Shown: one piece after another, positions 6,560 through 12,840 of the stretch
Numbering within the stretch: the first letter of the stretch is position 1
How the letters are laid out: each line of letters starts with the position of its first letter
Assembly: GCA_904420235.1 (NCBI GenBank)
Contig: CAJFUS010000199.1
Coordinates: 1-13,738 of the forward strand
Direction of reading: 5' to 3'
From: Candidatus Neoanaerotignum tabaqchaliae
Lineage (GTDB): Bacteria > Bacillota > Clostridia > Lachnospirales > Anaerotignaceae
Length of the DNA: 13,738 nucleotides
Notes under the pieces: generated by a model
Database searches by the model: none
What the model was told of the DNA's origin: nothing
What the model saw: the letters and a program-made list of their open reading frames with translations, nothing else
Position numbers and translations under genes: made by a program

Positions 6560-8215
6560 TTACGCTAAAATTTTATTTGCCGCGCTTACAACAGCCCTAA
6601 GGGATGATTCCGTTATGTTGCTGCTAATTCCGGCTCCAAAATAAACCTTTCCCTTTGAAGTTGAAAGCTGTATATATGATATGGCCCTTGATTTAGTGCC
6701 GTATTCCATAGAGTGCTCGCTGTAATTTACAATTTCAAAATCTATGCCTGTATACTTAACCATAGCATGGCAGAAAGCGTCAATAATTCCGTTTCCGCTT
6801 CCGGTTATTGTTTTTTCCTCTCCATTGTCAACAATTTTTGCCTCAATGGAAACATTGTCCCCGCCTTCAAGGATTTCCTTATAGCTTATAAGCTTAACCG
6901 GCTCTGTTATGTTAACATACTCATCGTTAAATTTGTCGAATATCACCTGCGGCTCAACGTCTTTGTGGTTAACGTCAGAGAGCTTTGTTATAACAAGGCT
7001 GAAATCCTGCTGGAAAGCCTTTGGAAGGTATAAACCAAAGTTCTGCTCCAGTATAAAGGCAACTCCGCCCTTTCCAGACTGGCTGTTTATACGAACAATA
7101 GGGTCATATGTCCTTCCAACGTCCTTAGGGTCAATCGCAAGATAAGGAACCTCCCACCTTTCAGGATGAGATTTCATAGCCTCCATGCCCTTTCTTATGG
7201 CGTCCTGATGAGAGCCTGAGAAAGCTGTGTAAACAAGGGCTCCGGCATATGGGTGTCTTGGGTGAACAGTCATTCTTGTAAGCTTTTCATAAACCTCAAC
7301 AGCGTCGTCAATATTAGAGAAGTCAAGCTCTGGGTCAATTCCTTGAGAGAAAAGATTCATGGCAACTGTCATAATATCTGTGTTTCCTGTTCTCTCTCCG
7401 TTTCCAAAAAGCGTGCCTTCAACTCTGTCGGCGCCTGCCATAATTCCAAACTCTGTTTCGGCAACCGCAAGACCTCTGTCGTTATGAGCGTGAAGGCTCA
7501 TAATTACACTGTCGCGGCATTTTATATTGCGGCAGCAATATTCTATCTGGTCGGCGTAAACATTGGCCGTTGCCATTTCAACGGTAGACGGAAGGTTTAT
7601 TATGATTTTTTTCTCAGGCGTAGGTTTCCAAACATCAATTACGGCGTTGCAAATCTCAACGGCGTAGTCTGTCTCGGTTCCCGTAAAGCTTTCAGGAGAA
7701 TATTGGAAAATAAACTCCGTTTCAGGCTGTTTAGCGGCCTCGTCCATAAGAAGCTCCGCTCCCGATACGGCAAGGGCAGTAGTAGCTTCTTTAGAGTTGT
7801 GGAAAACAACGTCCCTTTGAAGGGTTGAAGTTGAGTTATAAAGGTGTACTATAGCCCTTTTAACTCCTCTTAAAGCTGCGAATGTTTTTTTAATTATGTG
7901 CGGCCTTGACTGGGTAAGAACCTGAACCGTAACGTCATCTGGTATCATATTGTTTTCTATAAGGTATCTGGCAAACTCAAACTCTGTGTCGCTGGCCGCC
8001 GGAAAACCTATCTCAATTTCTTTAAATCCAGTTTTAACAAGGAATTTAAAAAACTCAATTTTCTCATCAAGACTCATTGGTATCTCAAGGGCCTGATTGC
8101 CGTCCCTAAGGTCTACGCTGCACCATATGGGGGCCTTTGTGATAACCGTGTTCGGCCATTTTCTGTCAGGCATATTCATTGTTGGATAAGGTCTGTATTT
8201 GGTATAATTCATCAT
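6560..8215 (-). CDS. leuA: 2-isopropylmalate synthase, LeuA type 2
   Basis: This enzyme condenses acetyl-CoA with 2-ketoisovalerate to give 2-isopropylmalate, the committed and usually leucine-inhibited step. With 551 residues and the opening KYRPYPTMNMPDRKWPN it belongs to the longer LeuA2 type known from actinobacteria, fungi and many Clostridia. The TIM-barrel catalytic domain carries SVDLRDGNQAL (33-43), where Arg and Asp bind substrate and metal, and the metal ligands HAHND (242-246), followed by GNGERTGNTD (271-280). The C-terminal LeuA allosteric domain (about 430-551) includes SGNGIIDAFCHAM (473-485) and ends with VSAANKILA. The open frame extends 21 codons further upstream, but I chose ATG at 8215 because AAAAAGGAG lies 9 bases before it. 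First gene of the operon, about 100 bases after the T-box terminator. Confidence 0.96.
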   Translation of the reverse strand: MMNYTKYRPYPTMNMPDRKWPNTVITKAPIWCSVDLRDGNQALEIPMSLDEKIEFFKFLVKTGFKEIEIGFPAASDTEFEFARYLIENNMIPDDVTVQVLTQSRPHIIKKTFAALRGVKRAIVHLYNSTSTLQRDVVFHNSKEATTALAVSGAELLMDEAAKQPETEFIFQYSPESFTGTETDYAVEICNAVIDVWKPTPEKKIIINLPSTVEMATANVYADQIEYCCRNIKCRDSVIMSLHAHNDRGLAVAETEFGIMAGADRVEGTLFGNGERTGNTDIMTVAMNLFSQGIDPELDFSNIDDAVEVYEKLTRMTVHPRHPYAGALVYTAFSGSHQDAIRKGMEAMKSHPERWEVPYLAIDPKDVGRTYDPIVRINSQSGKGGVAFILEQNFGLYLPKAFQQDFSLVITKLSDVNHKDVEPQVIFDKFNDEYVNITEPVKLISYKEILEGGDNVSIEAKIVDNGEEKTITGSGNGIIDAFCHAMVKYTGIDFEIVNYSEHSMEYGTKSRAISYIQLSTSKGKVYFGAGISSNITESSLRAVVSAANKILA

Positions 8216-8281
8216 TTTAAAACGCTCCTTTTTAATCTTATTTTTTACAACAATGCTGCGCCTTTTTCGGCACCACACTCA

Positions 8282-8300
8282 TGTTCTCGGCCGAAGAACA
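8282..8300 (-). other. Small hairpin in the leuA 5' leader
   Basis: In the leuA transcript TGTTCT and AGAACA form a 6-bp stem around a 7-base loop containing the palindrome CGGCCG. It lies between the T-box terminator and the ribosome-binding site. It could stabilise the message after antitermination; no family match is recognised. Confidence 0.35.
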
Positions 8301-8315
8301 CGAATCATGGAAAAC

Positions 8316-8352
8316 AAAAAAGCCTTCACCTCTTTTTAAGAGGCGAAGGCTT
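8316..8352 (-). terminator. T-box regulated terminator of the leu leader
   Basis: On the minus strand a 15-bp stem, AAGCCTTCGCCTCTT with AAGAGGTGAAGGCTT (one G-U pair), encloses a 3-base loop and is followed by a run of T. Its 5' side continues directly from the antiterminator region, so the two structures can exclude each other. Confidence 0.93.
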
Positions 8353-8590
8353 TAGCTTCCGCGGTACCACTCTAATTTACTCCTATGGAGTACACTCATA
8401 CGGATACGGGCTTTAAAACCGATATCCTGCCGCTATAACGGTCGGCTTCCGTTCCTGCCTATCATAGGGATTTATCCTTGCTTTCAGCGGAACACTCAAA
8501 GGCGAGTTCAGCCCTATTCACCCAACGCCTTTCACCATCCGACGCCTCTCTGAAGAGTTCCAAAGACTTACTACTCCTTATCACAGTGTT
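8316..8590 (-). promoter_or_regulatory. T-box riboswitch (tRNA-Leu type) controlling leuACDB
   Basis: The leader RNA of the leu operon carries the T-box landmarks in order. The Stem I base has AAGGAGTAGTAAG with the AGTA bulge (8575-8572). AGAGAGG and GGATGGTGAAAGGCG follow in the apical part of Stem I. The likely specifier is in TGAACTCGCC: CTC, a leucine codon, at 8506-8504. The T-box TGGTACCGCG is at 8369-8360. Its TGGT can pair with a tRNA ending ACCA, which matches the A discriminator of tRNA-Leu. A strong terminator follows. Uncharged tRNA-Leu should bind, stabilise the antiterminator and let transcription into leuA. T-box identity is certain; the CTC specifier rests on position and on the genes downstream. 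This fills most of the 457-base gap between leuA and the DUF1576 gene. Confidence 0.95.
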
Positions 8591-8617
8591 GTAAAATTAA
8601 TTTAATTGTTGTGTTCG

Positions 8618-8646
8618 ATATTATCACACAAACTATTTTGTGTCAA
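8618..8646 (-). promoter_or_regulatory. Promoter of the leu operon
   Basis: On the minus strand TTGACA (8646-8641), a 17-base spacer and TAATAT (8623-8618). A shifted reading gives GATAAT with a 15-base spacer. It sits about 30 bases before Stem I of the T-box. Confidence 0.8.
8626..8643. promoter_or_regulatory. Palindrome in the leu promoter spacer, candidate operator
   Basis: ACACAAA (8626-8632) and TTTGTGT (8637-8643) are perfect 7-base inverted arms around a 4-base centre. The element fills the spacer and overlaps three bases of the -35 box, a classic repressor position. It does not match the CodY consensus. No recognised regulator can be named. Confidence 0.5.
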
Positions 8647-8672
8647 TAGCATTTTTTAAAAATTTCAAAAAA

Positions 8673-10001
8673 TTATTTTAACGCAGTATCTCCAAACTTG
8701 CCCTTTGTTTCAGGCATTTTGGGCCTCATGCTGTTAGAAGGCTCGCTGTATGTGTTTTCTTTAAAAAAGTGCCTGAAAACCGGATAAAGCACCGTCATAA
8801 CAACAGCTCCGCAGAAACCGTTGTTGTAAAGGTTGGCTCCCGCATAACAGGCTCCCGTTCTAATAACGGCAAAAGAATGAAGCATTCCAGTTATTATTCC
8901 GGCTATGGCCCCGTATGTTCCGCTCATTGGAGCCAGTGTTGTTCCAAGAAAAGTACCCATTTGAACGCCTTCCGTTGTTGGGCTTGCCGACGGGTTAATA
9001 ACAGCGCCTAAAAAGCAACCCAAAATTATGGGAGCTATGTTTCTGGCGTGCTTGCCCTGCGCGCTGAAACCTATTATTGTGAATATTGGACCTATTGTTC
9101 CTCCCGATAAGTCTCCGCCTATGGCAAGTATGTAGGTAGTGCATATAAAAGTATTTACACCCATGTTTATAAGCACAGCACCCATTCCGTCAAGCTCGGC
9201 AAAATTATATTTTGCATTTCCAGGACGTTTAAGAAGGTTTTTGTAATTTTTAAAGGAATTTTCTCGGTCTTTTAAGTATCCGGCCAATATAAATCCCGCG
9301 GCTATGGCATACATAAGTATTATAAAGCCAATTCTTCTGCCGGAGGTCCAACAGCCCTCGCCATAAAAATTAATGCCGAACCCCTGCTCTATGGGCACAA
9401 AAGCAATTGCCACAAAACCAACGGTACATCCAACATTATAAAGGCTCAAGCCTTTTAATACTACGAAAGTGTGCTCGGCTACAAGTGGAACAACAAAGCC
9501 TATGGCAATTCCCACCGCCAAGGCAGCCACATAATCGGGAAAATAAAACCCTCCATGGTTAAGATACGCCACAGCCACCATGGGACCAAGAGAATCAGCA
9601 AGCAGACCGCTTGTAAGATATTTTGAGAATTTTTCCCTTTTTACGGCGCTCAAAATCAACGTTCCAAGAAGTATATACCACATAGTGAATATATTTTTTC
9701 CAAAAAATGCGAATCCGGCCATAAGGCCAAGGACATGAAAATATCTGCCGTTAACTGGAAGTTTATTTAACTGCATTAAAAGTGCTGAAAAGAACGTAAC
9801 TAAAGCCACGTTTAAAAAAGCGGCGGCAGGCCCTGCCAAAGCTATATAATCCGTTATAAGAAGGGCCGGTGAAAAATATATATTTTTAAGCCCCTGAGGA
9901 ATGGTTCTGTAATCCCCAAGAATTATTCCCGCAAGGGCTATAAGGGCCGTAACCAAATATATCCACATATACCCCGAAATTTTAAACTTGCTTTTTTCCA
10001 A
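8673..10001 (-). CDS. DUF1576-like polytopic membrane protein with internal duplication
   Basis: This is a 442-residue, highly hydrophobic protein of about ten or more membrane segments, and I believe it belongs to the DUF1576 family (recognition from sequence pattern, not from a search). The function is unknown. Two similar halves are visible: about 50-204 and 268-408. Each has a Gly-rich first helix, a mid-region ending before an LGPM or LAPMSG segment (138-141; 355-361), and then the matching motifs GLSLYNVG (184-191) and GANLYNNG (388-395). Repeated halves are typical of secondary transporters. The C-terminus is a 30-residue polar tail. I chose TTG at 10001, 7 bases after GGGAGG; the frame stays open upstream to 10082 but without a Shine-Dalgarno. 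It diverges from the dehydrogenase gene and ends 26 bases before the leu -35 box. No terminator is evident between. Confidence 0.75.
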   Translation of the reverse strand: MEKSKFKISGYMWIYLVTALIALAGIILGDYRTIPQGLKNIYFSPALLITDYIALAGPAAAFLNVALVTFFSALLMQLNKLPVNGRYFHVLGLMAGFAFFGKNIFTMWYILLGTLILSAVKREKFSKYLTSGLLADSLGPMVAVAYLNHGGFYFPDYVAALAVGIAIGFVVPLVAEHTFVVLKGLSLYNVGCTVGFVAIAFVPIEQGFGINFYGEGCWTSGRRIGFIILMYAIAAGFILAGYLKDRENSFKNYKNLLKRPGNAKYNFAELDGMGAVLINMGVNTFICTTYILAIGGDLSGGTIGPIFTIIGFSAQGKHARNIAPIILGCFLGAVINPSASPTTEGVQMGTFLGTTLAPMSGTYGAIAGIITGMLHSFAVIRTGACYAGANLYNNGFCGAVVMTVLYPVFRHFFKENTYSEPSNSMRPKMPETKGKFGDTALK

Positions 10002-10048
10002 TTCAATTCCTCCCACCAAAATATAACCACAAAAATCCCAAAAAACCT

Positions 10049-10076
10049 TTGCACACGGTATACATTGTAGTATAAT
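10049..10076 (+). promoter_or_regulatory. Promoter of the Ldh-family dehydrogenase gene
   Basis: TTGCAC (10049-10054), a 16-base spacer and a perfect TATAAT (10071-10076). It interleaves with the minus-strand promoter of the DUF1576 gene, so the two -10 boxes lie side by side and RNA polymerases would compete. Confidence 0.6.
10059..10074. promoter_or_regulatory. Inverted repeat over both divergent -10 boxes
   Basis: TATAC (10059-10063) and GTATA (10070-10074) flank a 6-base centre. The element covers the -10 box of the minus-strand promoter and the start of the plus-strand -10 box, so one bound dimer could shut both genes. The arms are short; this is a candidate only. Confidence 0.35.
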
Positions 10077-10092
10077 TAACATATTCAGTCAA
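10064..10092 (-). promoter_or_regulatory. Promoter of the DUF1576-like gene
   Basis: On the minus strand TTGACT (10092-10087), an exact 17-base spacer and TACAAT (10069-10064), each hexamer one base from consensus. The TTG start is about 63 bases downstream of the -10 box. Confidence 0.75.
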
Positions 10093-10099
10093 TAAATAT

Positions 10100-10121
10100 T
10101 GTTTAAAAAGTGTTTAAAAAG
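10100..10121. repeat. Tandem 11-base repeat upstream of the DUF1576 promoter
   Basis: TGTTTAAAAAG occurs twice in direct succession (10100-10110 and 10111-10121). It starts 7 bases upstream of the -35 box of the DUF1576 promoter. An 11-base period puts both copies on one face of the helix, as in activator sites of response regulators; as A/T tracts they could also act as an UP element. Confidence 0.6.
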
Positions 10122-10147
10122 CATATTTTTATGGGAGGTTTCACTTT

Positions 10148-11242
10148 ATGGGTTATGTAAAAATCCAGTTTAAAACAATGGAAAAATTCTCTAACGCCGT
10201 GTTCCAGAAAATGGGATTTACCGAGGACGAGGCTAAAATCATAACCGACGTTCTTCTTACAAGCGATATGTACGGCATCGAGTCCCATGGCGTTCAAAGA
10301 ATGGTTTTATATTATAAAACAATAAAAAACGGCCGCATACACATGGACGCCAAATGGGAAATTGTCCACGAGACTCCGTTAAGCGCCGTAATAGACAATC
10401 ATTTCGGCGTCGGACAGCTTGTTGGACACTACGCCATGAACCTTGCCATTGAAAAGGCAAAAAAAAGCGGCATAGGCATTGTTACGGTTAAAAACTCAAA
10501 CCACTACGGAATAGCCGGATATTATGCCAAAATGGCCTGCCGCGAGGGTCTTATCGGCTTTTCTGTAACAAACAGTGAGGCCATAATGGTGCCAACATAC
10601 GGCAGAATGGCAATGCTTGGCTCAAACCCCATAGCCATAGCAATGCCGGCCGAGCCTTACGACTTCTTTTTTGACGCCTCTACAACAGTTGTTACCCGCG
10701 GAAAAGTTGAGGTATACAACAAAAAAGGCGAGGAGCTTCCAGAGGGCTGGACGCTTAATTCAAAAGGTCAGCCAAGCACTGACGCCCCCGACATACTTAA
10801 AAACATAAACGAGAAAAACGGCGGCGGAATACTGCCTCTCGGCGGCTCAACTGAAAAATACGGTGGACACAAAGGCTACGGCTATGGCATGATAGCTGAA
10901 ATATTCTCGTCAATACTTTCACAGGGCCTTACGTCAAACCACACCCATATAGGCTCAACCGGCGGCACATGCCATGGTTTTGCGGCCATTAACCCTAATC
11001 TTTTTGGAAACCCAGAAGACATAAAAGCGCACTTCTCAAAATTCCTTCAGGAGCTTAGAGAGTCTCCTAAGGCTGAAGGTCAAAACAGGATATATACCCA
11101 TGGCGAAAAAGAGGTTGAAGCCTATAACAAAATGCTTAAGGAAGGCATACCAGTAAACCAGAACACTCTTAAAGAAATGAAGCTTATATGCGATGATTAT
11201 GGCATAGACATGGAAAGCTATTTAGGGAAACTTGACTTTTAA
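10148..11242 (+). CDS. Ldh-family NAD(P)-dependent 2-hydroxyacid dehydrogenase
   Basis: This 364-residue cytoplasmic enzyme belongs to the malate/L-lactate/ureidoglycolate/sulfolactate dehydrogenase family, which has its own NAD(P) fold unlike classical LDH. Family landmarks are SHG (46-48) in a helix-rich N-terminal region, NSNHYGIAGYYA (116-127) with the presumed catalytic His119, LGSNPIAIAMPA (157-168), the DASTT segment (176-180), RGK (184-186) and GGHKGYGYGM (239-248). The substrate cannot be told: members reduce oxaloacetate, pyruvate, 2-oxo-glutarate analogues, ureidoglycolate or sulfopyruvate. GGGAGG lies 9 bases before the ATG. It is a single-gene unit, followed by a GC-rich hairpin, and diverges from a DUF1576 membrane protein, which suggests a shared substrate or signal; that link is inference. 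Neither adjacent gene points to purine catabolism. Confidence 0.9.
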   Translation: MGYVKIQFKTMEKFSNAVFQKMGFTEDEAKIITDVLLTSDMYGIESHGVQRMVLYYKTIKNGRIHMDAKWEIVHETPLSAVIDNHFGVGQLVGHYAMNLAIEKAKKSGIGIVTVKNSNHYGIAGYYAKMACREGLIGFSVTNSEAIMVPTYGRMAMLGSNPIAIAMPAEPYDFFFDASTTVVTRGKVEVYNKKGEELPEGWTLNSKGQPSTDAPDILKNINEKNGGGILPLGGSTEKYGGHKGYGYGMIAEIFSSILSQGLTSNHTHIGSTGGTCHGFAAINPNLFGNPEDIKAHFSKFLQELRESPKAEGQNRIYTHGEKEVEAYNKMLKEGIPVNQNTLKEMKLICDDYGIDMESYLGKLDF

Positions 11243-11251
11243 TATAACTTT

Positions 11252-11277
11252 CGGGCGGCAAATTTTTTTGCCGCCCG
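11252..11277 (+). terminator. Hairpin after the dehydrogenase gene
   Basis: CGGGCGGCAAA (11252-11262) and TTTGCCGCCCG (11267-11277) form a perfect 11-bp stem with a TTTT loop, 10 bases after the stop. No U-run follows; the tRNA promoter begins 3 bases later. It may terminate poorly or act on RNA stability. Confidence 0.6.
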
Positions 11278-11279
11278 TA

Positions 11280-11308
11280 TTGACATTTATATCAAATTTA
11301 TTTAAAAT
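11280..11308 (+). promoter_or_regulatory. Promoter of the tRNA-Pro genes
   Basis: Perfect TTGACA (11280-11285), a 17-base spacer and TAAAAT (11303-11308), one base from consensus. The tRNA begins 15 bases after the -10 box, giving a very short 5' leader for RNase P to remove. Confidence 0.82.
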
Positions 11309-11323
11309 AGTATTTGTTTGCAG

Positions 11324-11396
11324 CGAGGTGTGGCTCAGGTGGTAGAGCGCTGCGTTAGGGACGCAGAGGCCGCAAGTTCAAGTCTTGTCACCTCGA
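11324..11396 (+). tRNA. tRNA-Pro (anticodon AGG)
   Basis: The 73-base cloverleaf is complete. The acceptor pairs CGAGGTG with CACCTCG, with the C1-G72 pair typical of tRNA-Pro, and the discriminator is A. The D arm is GCTC/GAGC, the anticodon arm CTGCG/CGCAG with loop TTAGGGA, the variable loop AGGCC and the T arm GCAAG/CTTGT (one G-U) with loop TTCAAGT. Anticodon A11357-G-G reads CCU and, if A34 is deaminated to inosine, CCC and CCA as well. The 3' CCA is not encoded (TACA follows). A34 in a bacterial proline tRNA is uncommon. Confidence 0.95.
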
Positions 11397-11407
11397 TACA
11401 AATCTTT

Positions 11408-11436
11408 AAGGCGGAAGCACCTTAAGTTTCCGCCTT
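11408..11436 (+). terminator. Hairpin between the two tRNA genes
   Basis: AAGGCGGAA (11408-11416) pairs with TTCCGCCTT (11428-11436) around an 11-base loop. ACTAATTTT follows, so the U-tract is offset and weak. It may partly terminate the first tRNA transcript or only guide processing; no clear separate promoter for the second tRNA is visible. Confidence 0.5.
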
Positions 11437-11458
11437 ACTAATTTTATACAGCAAATTG

Positions 11459-11531
11459 CGAGGTGTGGCTCAGGTGGTAGAGCGCTGCGTTCGGGACGCA
11501 GAGGCCGCAAGTTCAAGTCTTGTCACCTCGA
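11459..11531 (+). tRNA. tRNA-Pro (anticodon CGG)
   Basis: The 73 bases are identical to the tRNA-Pro 135 bases upstream except for position 34, which is C (11492) instead of A, giving anticodon CGG for codon CCG. All stems pair as in its twin, with discriminator A and no encoded CCA. A strong terminator follows 10 bases later. The pair most simply arose by tandem duplication and a single anticodon change. Confidence 0.96.
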
Positions 11532-11541
11532 TTTTCTATTT

Positions 11542-11567
11542 AAAGCCGTATTTTTACGGCTTTTTTT
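11542..11567 (+). terminator. Intrinsic terminator of the tRNA unit
   Basis: AAAGCCGTA (11542-11550) and TACGGCTTT (11555-11563) form a perfect 9-bp stem with a TTTT loop, followed by more T, giving a strong Rho-independent terminator. Confidence 0.93.
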
Positions 11568-11615
11568 ATTTGTTAAAACTTAACCTTTGTTCATTTTTAA
11601 TGGTCGCTCCTGTTG

Positions 11616-11644
11616 TTTACTTTTTAATTGACTCATATTAAAAT
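11616..11644 (+). promoter_or_regulatory. Candidate promoter of the patatin-like gene
   Basis: TTTACT (11616-11621), a 17-base spacer and TAAAAT (11639-11644). The -35 box matches at 4 of 6 bases and the -10 at 5 of 6. It lies after the tRNA terminator and 57 bases before the ATG. The surrounding DNA is very A+T-rich, so other choices are possible. Confidence 0.45.
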
Positions 11645-11701
11645 AAAACCAAAACATTTAAAAACACACCTATTTTTTATAAAAATAAAGGAAGCAAATA
11701 T

Positions 11702-12814
11702 ATGAAAAATTATTTTGGCTATTTACGTTCCTTAAACAATTTAGGCACCCTTTTATCCCAAAAGGAAATATGCGAGCTGTGCCGTCAGCAGTCAATGCAT
11801 CAGTTAAATTTTAAAATTCCAACCGCTGGAGGCCAGCTTTTTTGGGAAACAATAAATTTAAAAAATTGGAAAATTCAAAAAAACTTATTAACCGGTCATA
11901 TAAGAATTTTAAGTAAAAACAATATAAGATTATCATACGGCTCAGAGGAACAGGTTTTAGCACCCTTTTTAAGAAAAATAAACGAAAACTTAAAGCAGAG
12001 TTCTGTTAAAGACAAAAGTTGGGGAATAGTTTTTTCCGGAGGCGGAGCAAAAGGGGCCTTTCAAATTGGCGTTTGGAAATATCTTAATGAAAATGGAATA
12101 TCTCAAAAAATAACAGGTGTTTCGGGTTCATCAGTAGGCGCTTTAAACTGTCTTTTGTTTGCTAACGGAAGTTATGAAAAGGCCGAGAAAATTTGGCTTG
12201 CCATGAAGCAAAAAGATATGACAACACTTAGCCATAAATTTTTATCAAACAAAGCCATGTTTTCACTTGAAAAAATCGAAAACTTAATGAAAACCGAAGT
12301 TGACTGGGACAAAATAAAATCAACAGACAAAATTTTATACTCCACATTATCATCTGTAACACTGCCCCATGTACCAAAAACAAAAATATTCAATATTTCA
12401 AACATGGTTACTAATCCTGAGTATTTCTGTTGGAGTAACTGTTCAGCAGATGAAATACAAAAAATAATTTTAGCCTCTGCCGCAATTCCGCTGTTCTACC
12501 AACCCCGCAGCATCACAAATCGCCTTTATATTGACGGAGGCTGGTCCGACAACATACCAGCAAAGCCATTGATAGAAGCCGGATTTTCTAACATAATAGT
12601 AGTTCATTTGGACAGGGAAAGCAGAAAAGAGCATGAAATATGGAAAAAATCTATAAGTGGTATTGAAAGTAATAAAACTAAATTTTACCATATATATCCA
12701 CCAAAGGATTTCGATGATTCCATTTTGGCAATAGCCAAAATAAATCCTATTCTCACAAAAAGCCGTATGGAGGCCGGATACAAAGCCGCCTCAAAGTTTA
12801 TAAATTTGTCATAA
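11702..12814 (+). CDS. Patatin-like phospholipase family protein
   Basis: The 370-residue protein has a patatin-type Ser-Asp hydrolase domain at about 106-366, expected to cleave acyl esters of membrane lipids or related substrates. The oxyanion loop is GGGAKGAFQIGV (113-124), the nucleophile is Ser144 in GVSGSSVGALN (G-x-S-x-G), and the second catalytic residue is Asp278 in IDGGWSDN. ASAAIPLFYQP (258-268) is another family landmark. There is no signal peptide, so the protein is probably cytoplasmic or peripheral at the membrane. Residues 1-105 are not part of the catalytic fold and I do not recognise them; NWKIQKNLLTGHIRIL (55-70) and IRLSYGSEEQVL (75-86) look like a small conserved module. 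AAGGAAG precedes the ATG by about 7-8 bases. It is a single-gene unit between the tRNA terminator and its own terminator. Confidence 0.93.
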   Translation: MKNYFGYLRSLNNLGTLLSQKEICELCRQQSMHQLNFKIPTAGGQLFWETINLKNWKIQKNLLTGHIRILSKNNIRLSYGSEEQVLAPFLRKINENLKQSSVKDKSWGIVFSGGGAKGAFQIGVWKYLNENGISQKITGVSGSSVGALNCLLFANGSYEKAEKIWLAMKQKDMTTLSHKFLSNKAMFSLEKIENLMKTEVDWDKIKSTDKILYSTLSSVTLPHVPKTKIFNISNMVTNPEYFCWSNCSADEIQKIILASAAIPLFYQPRSITNRLYIDGGWSDNIPAKPLIEAGFSNIIVVHLDRESRKEHEIWKKSISGIESNKTKFYHIYPPKDFDDSILAIAKINPILTKSRMEAGYKAASKFINLS

Positions 12815-12835
12815 GCCGCTAAAACGCGGCTTTTT
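12813..12835 (+). terminator. Intrinsic terminator of the patatin-like gene
   Basis: AAGCCGC (12813-12819) and GCGGCTT (12826-12832) form a 7-bp stem followed by T's. The stem begins within the stop codon. Confidence 0.88.
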
Positions 12836-12840
12836 AAATT

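Noticed and set aside
7253..7828. Open frame of 191 codons on the plus strand
   Set aside because: Antisense to leuA; no suitable ribosome-binding site and a composition typical of a shadow frame.
8216..8278. N-terminal extension of leuA by 21 codons
   Set aside because: It lies in the leader hairpin region with no Shine-Dalgarno; ATG at 8215 has a good one and gives the standard LeuA2 N-terminus.
10002..10082. N-terminal extension of the DUF1576-like gene by 27 codons
   Set aside because: It would include the -10 region of its own promoter; TTG at 10001 has GGGAGG 7 bases upstream.
10103..10297. Open frame of 64 codons on the minus strand
   Set aside because: Overlaps the start of the dehydrogenase gene and the divergent promoter region; no ribosome-binding site.
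11456..11641. Open frame of 61 codons on the plus strand
   Set aside because: It runs through the second tRNA-Pro gene and its terminator.
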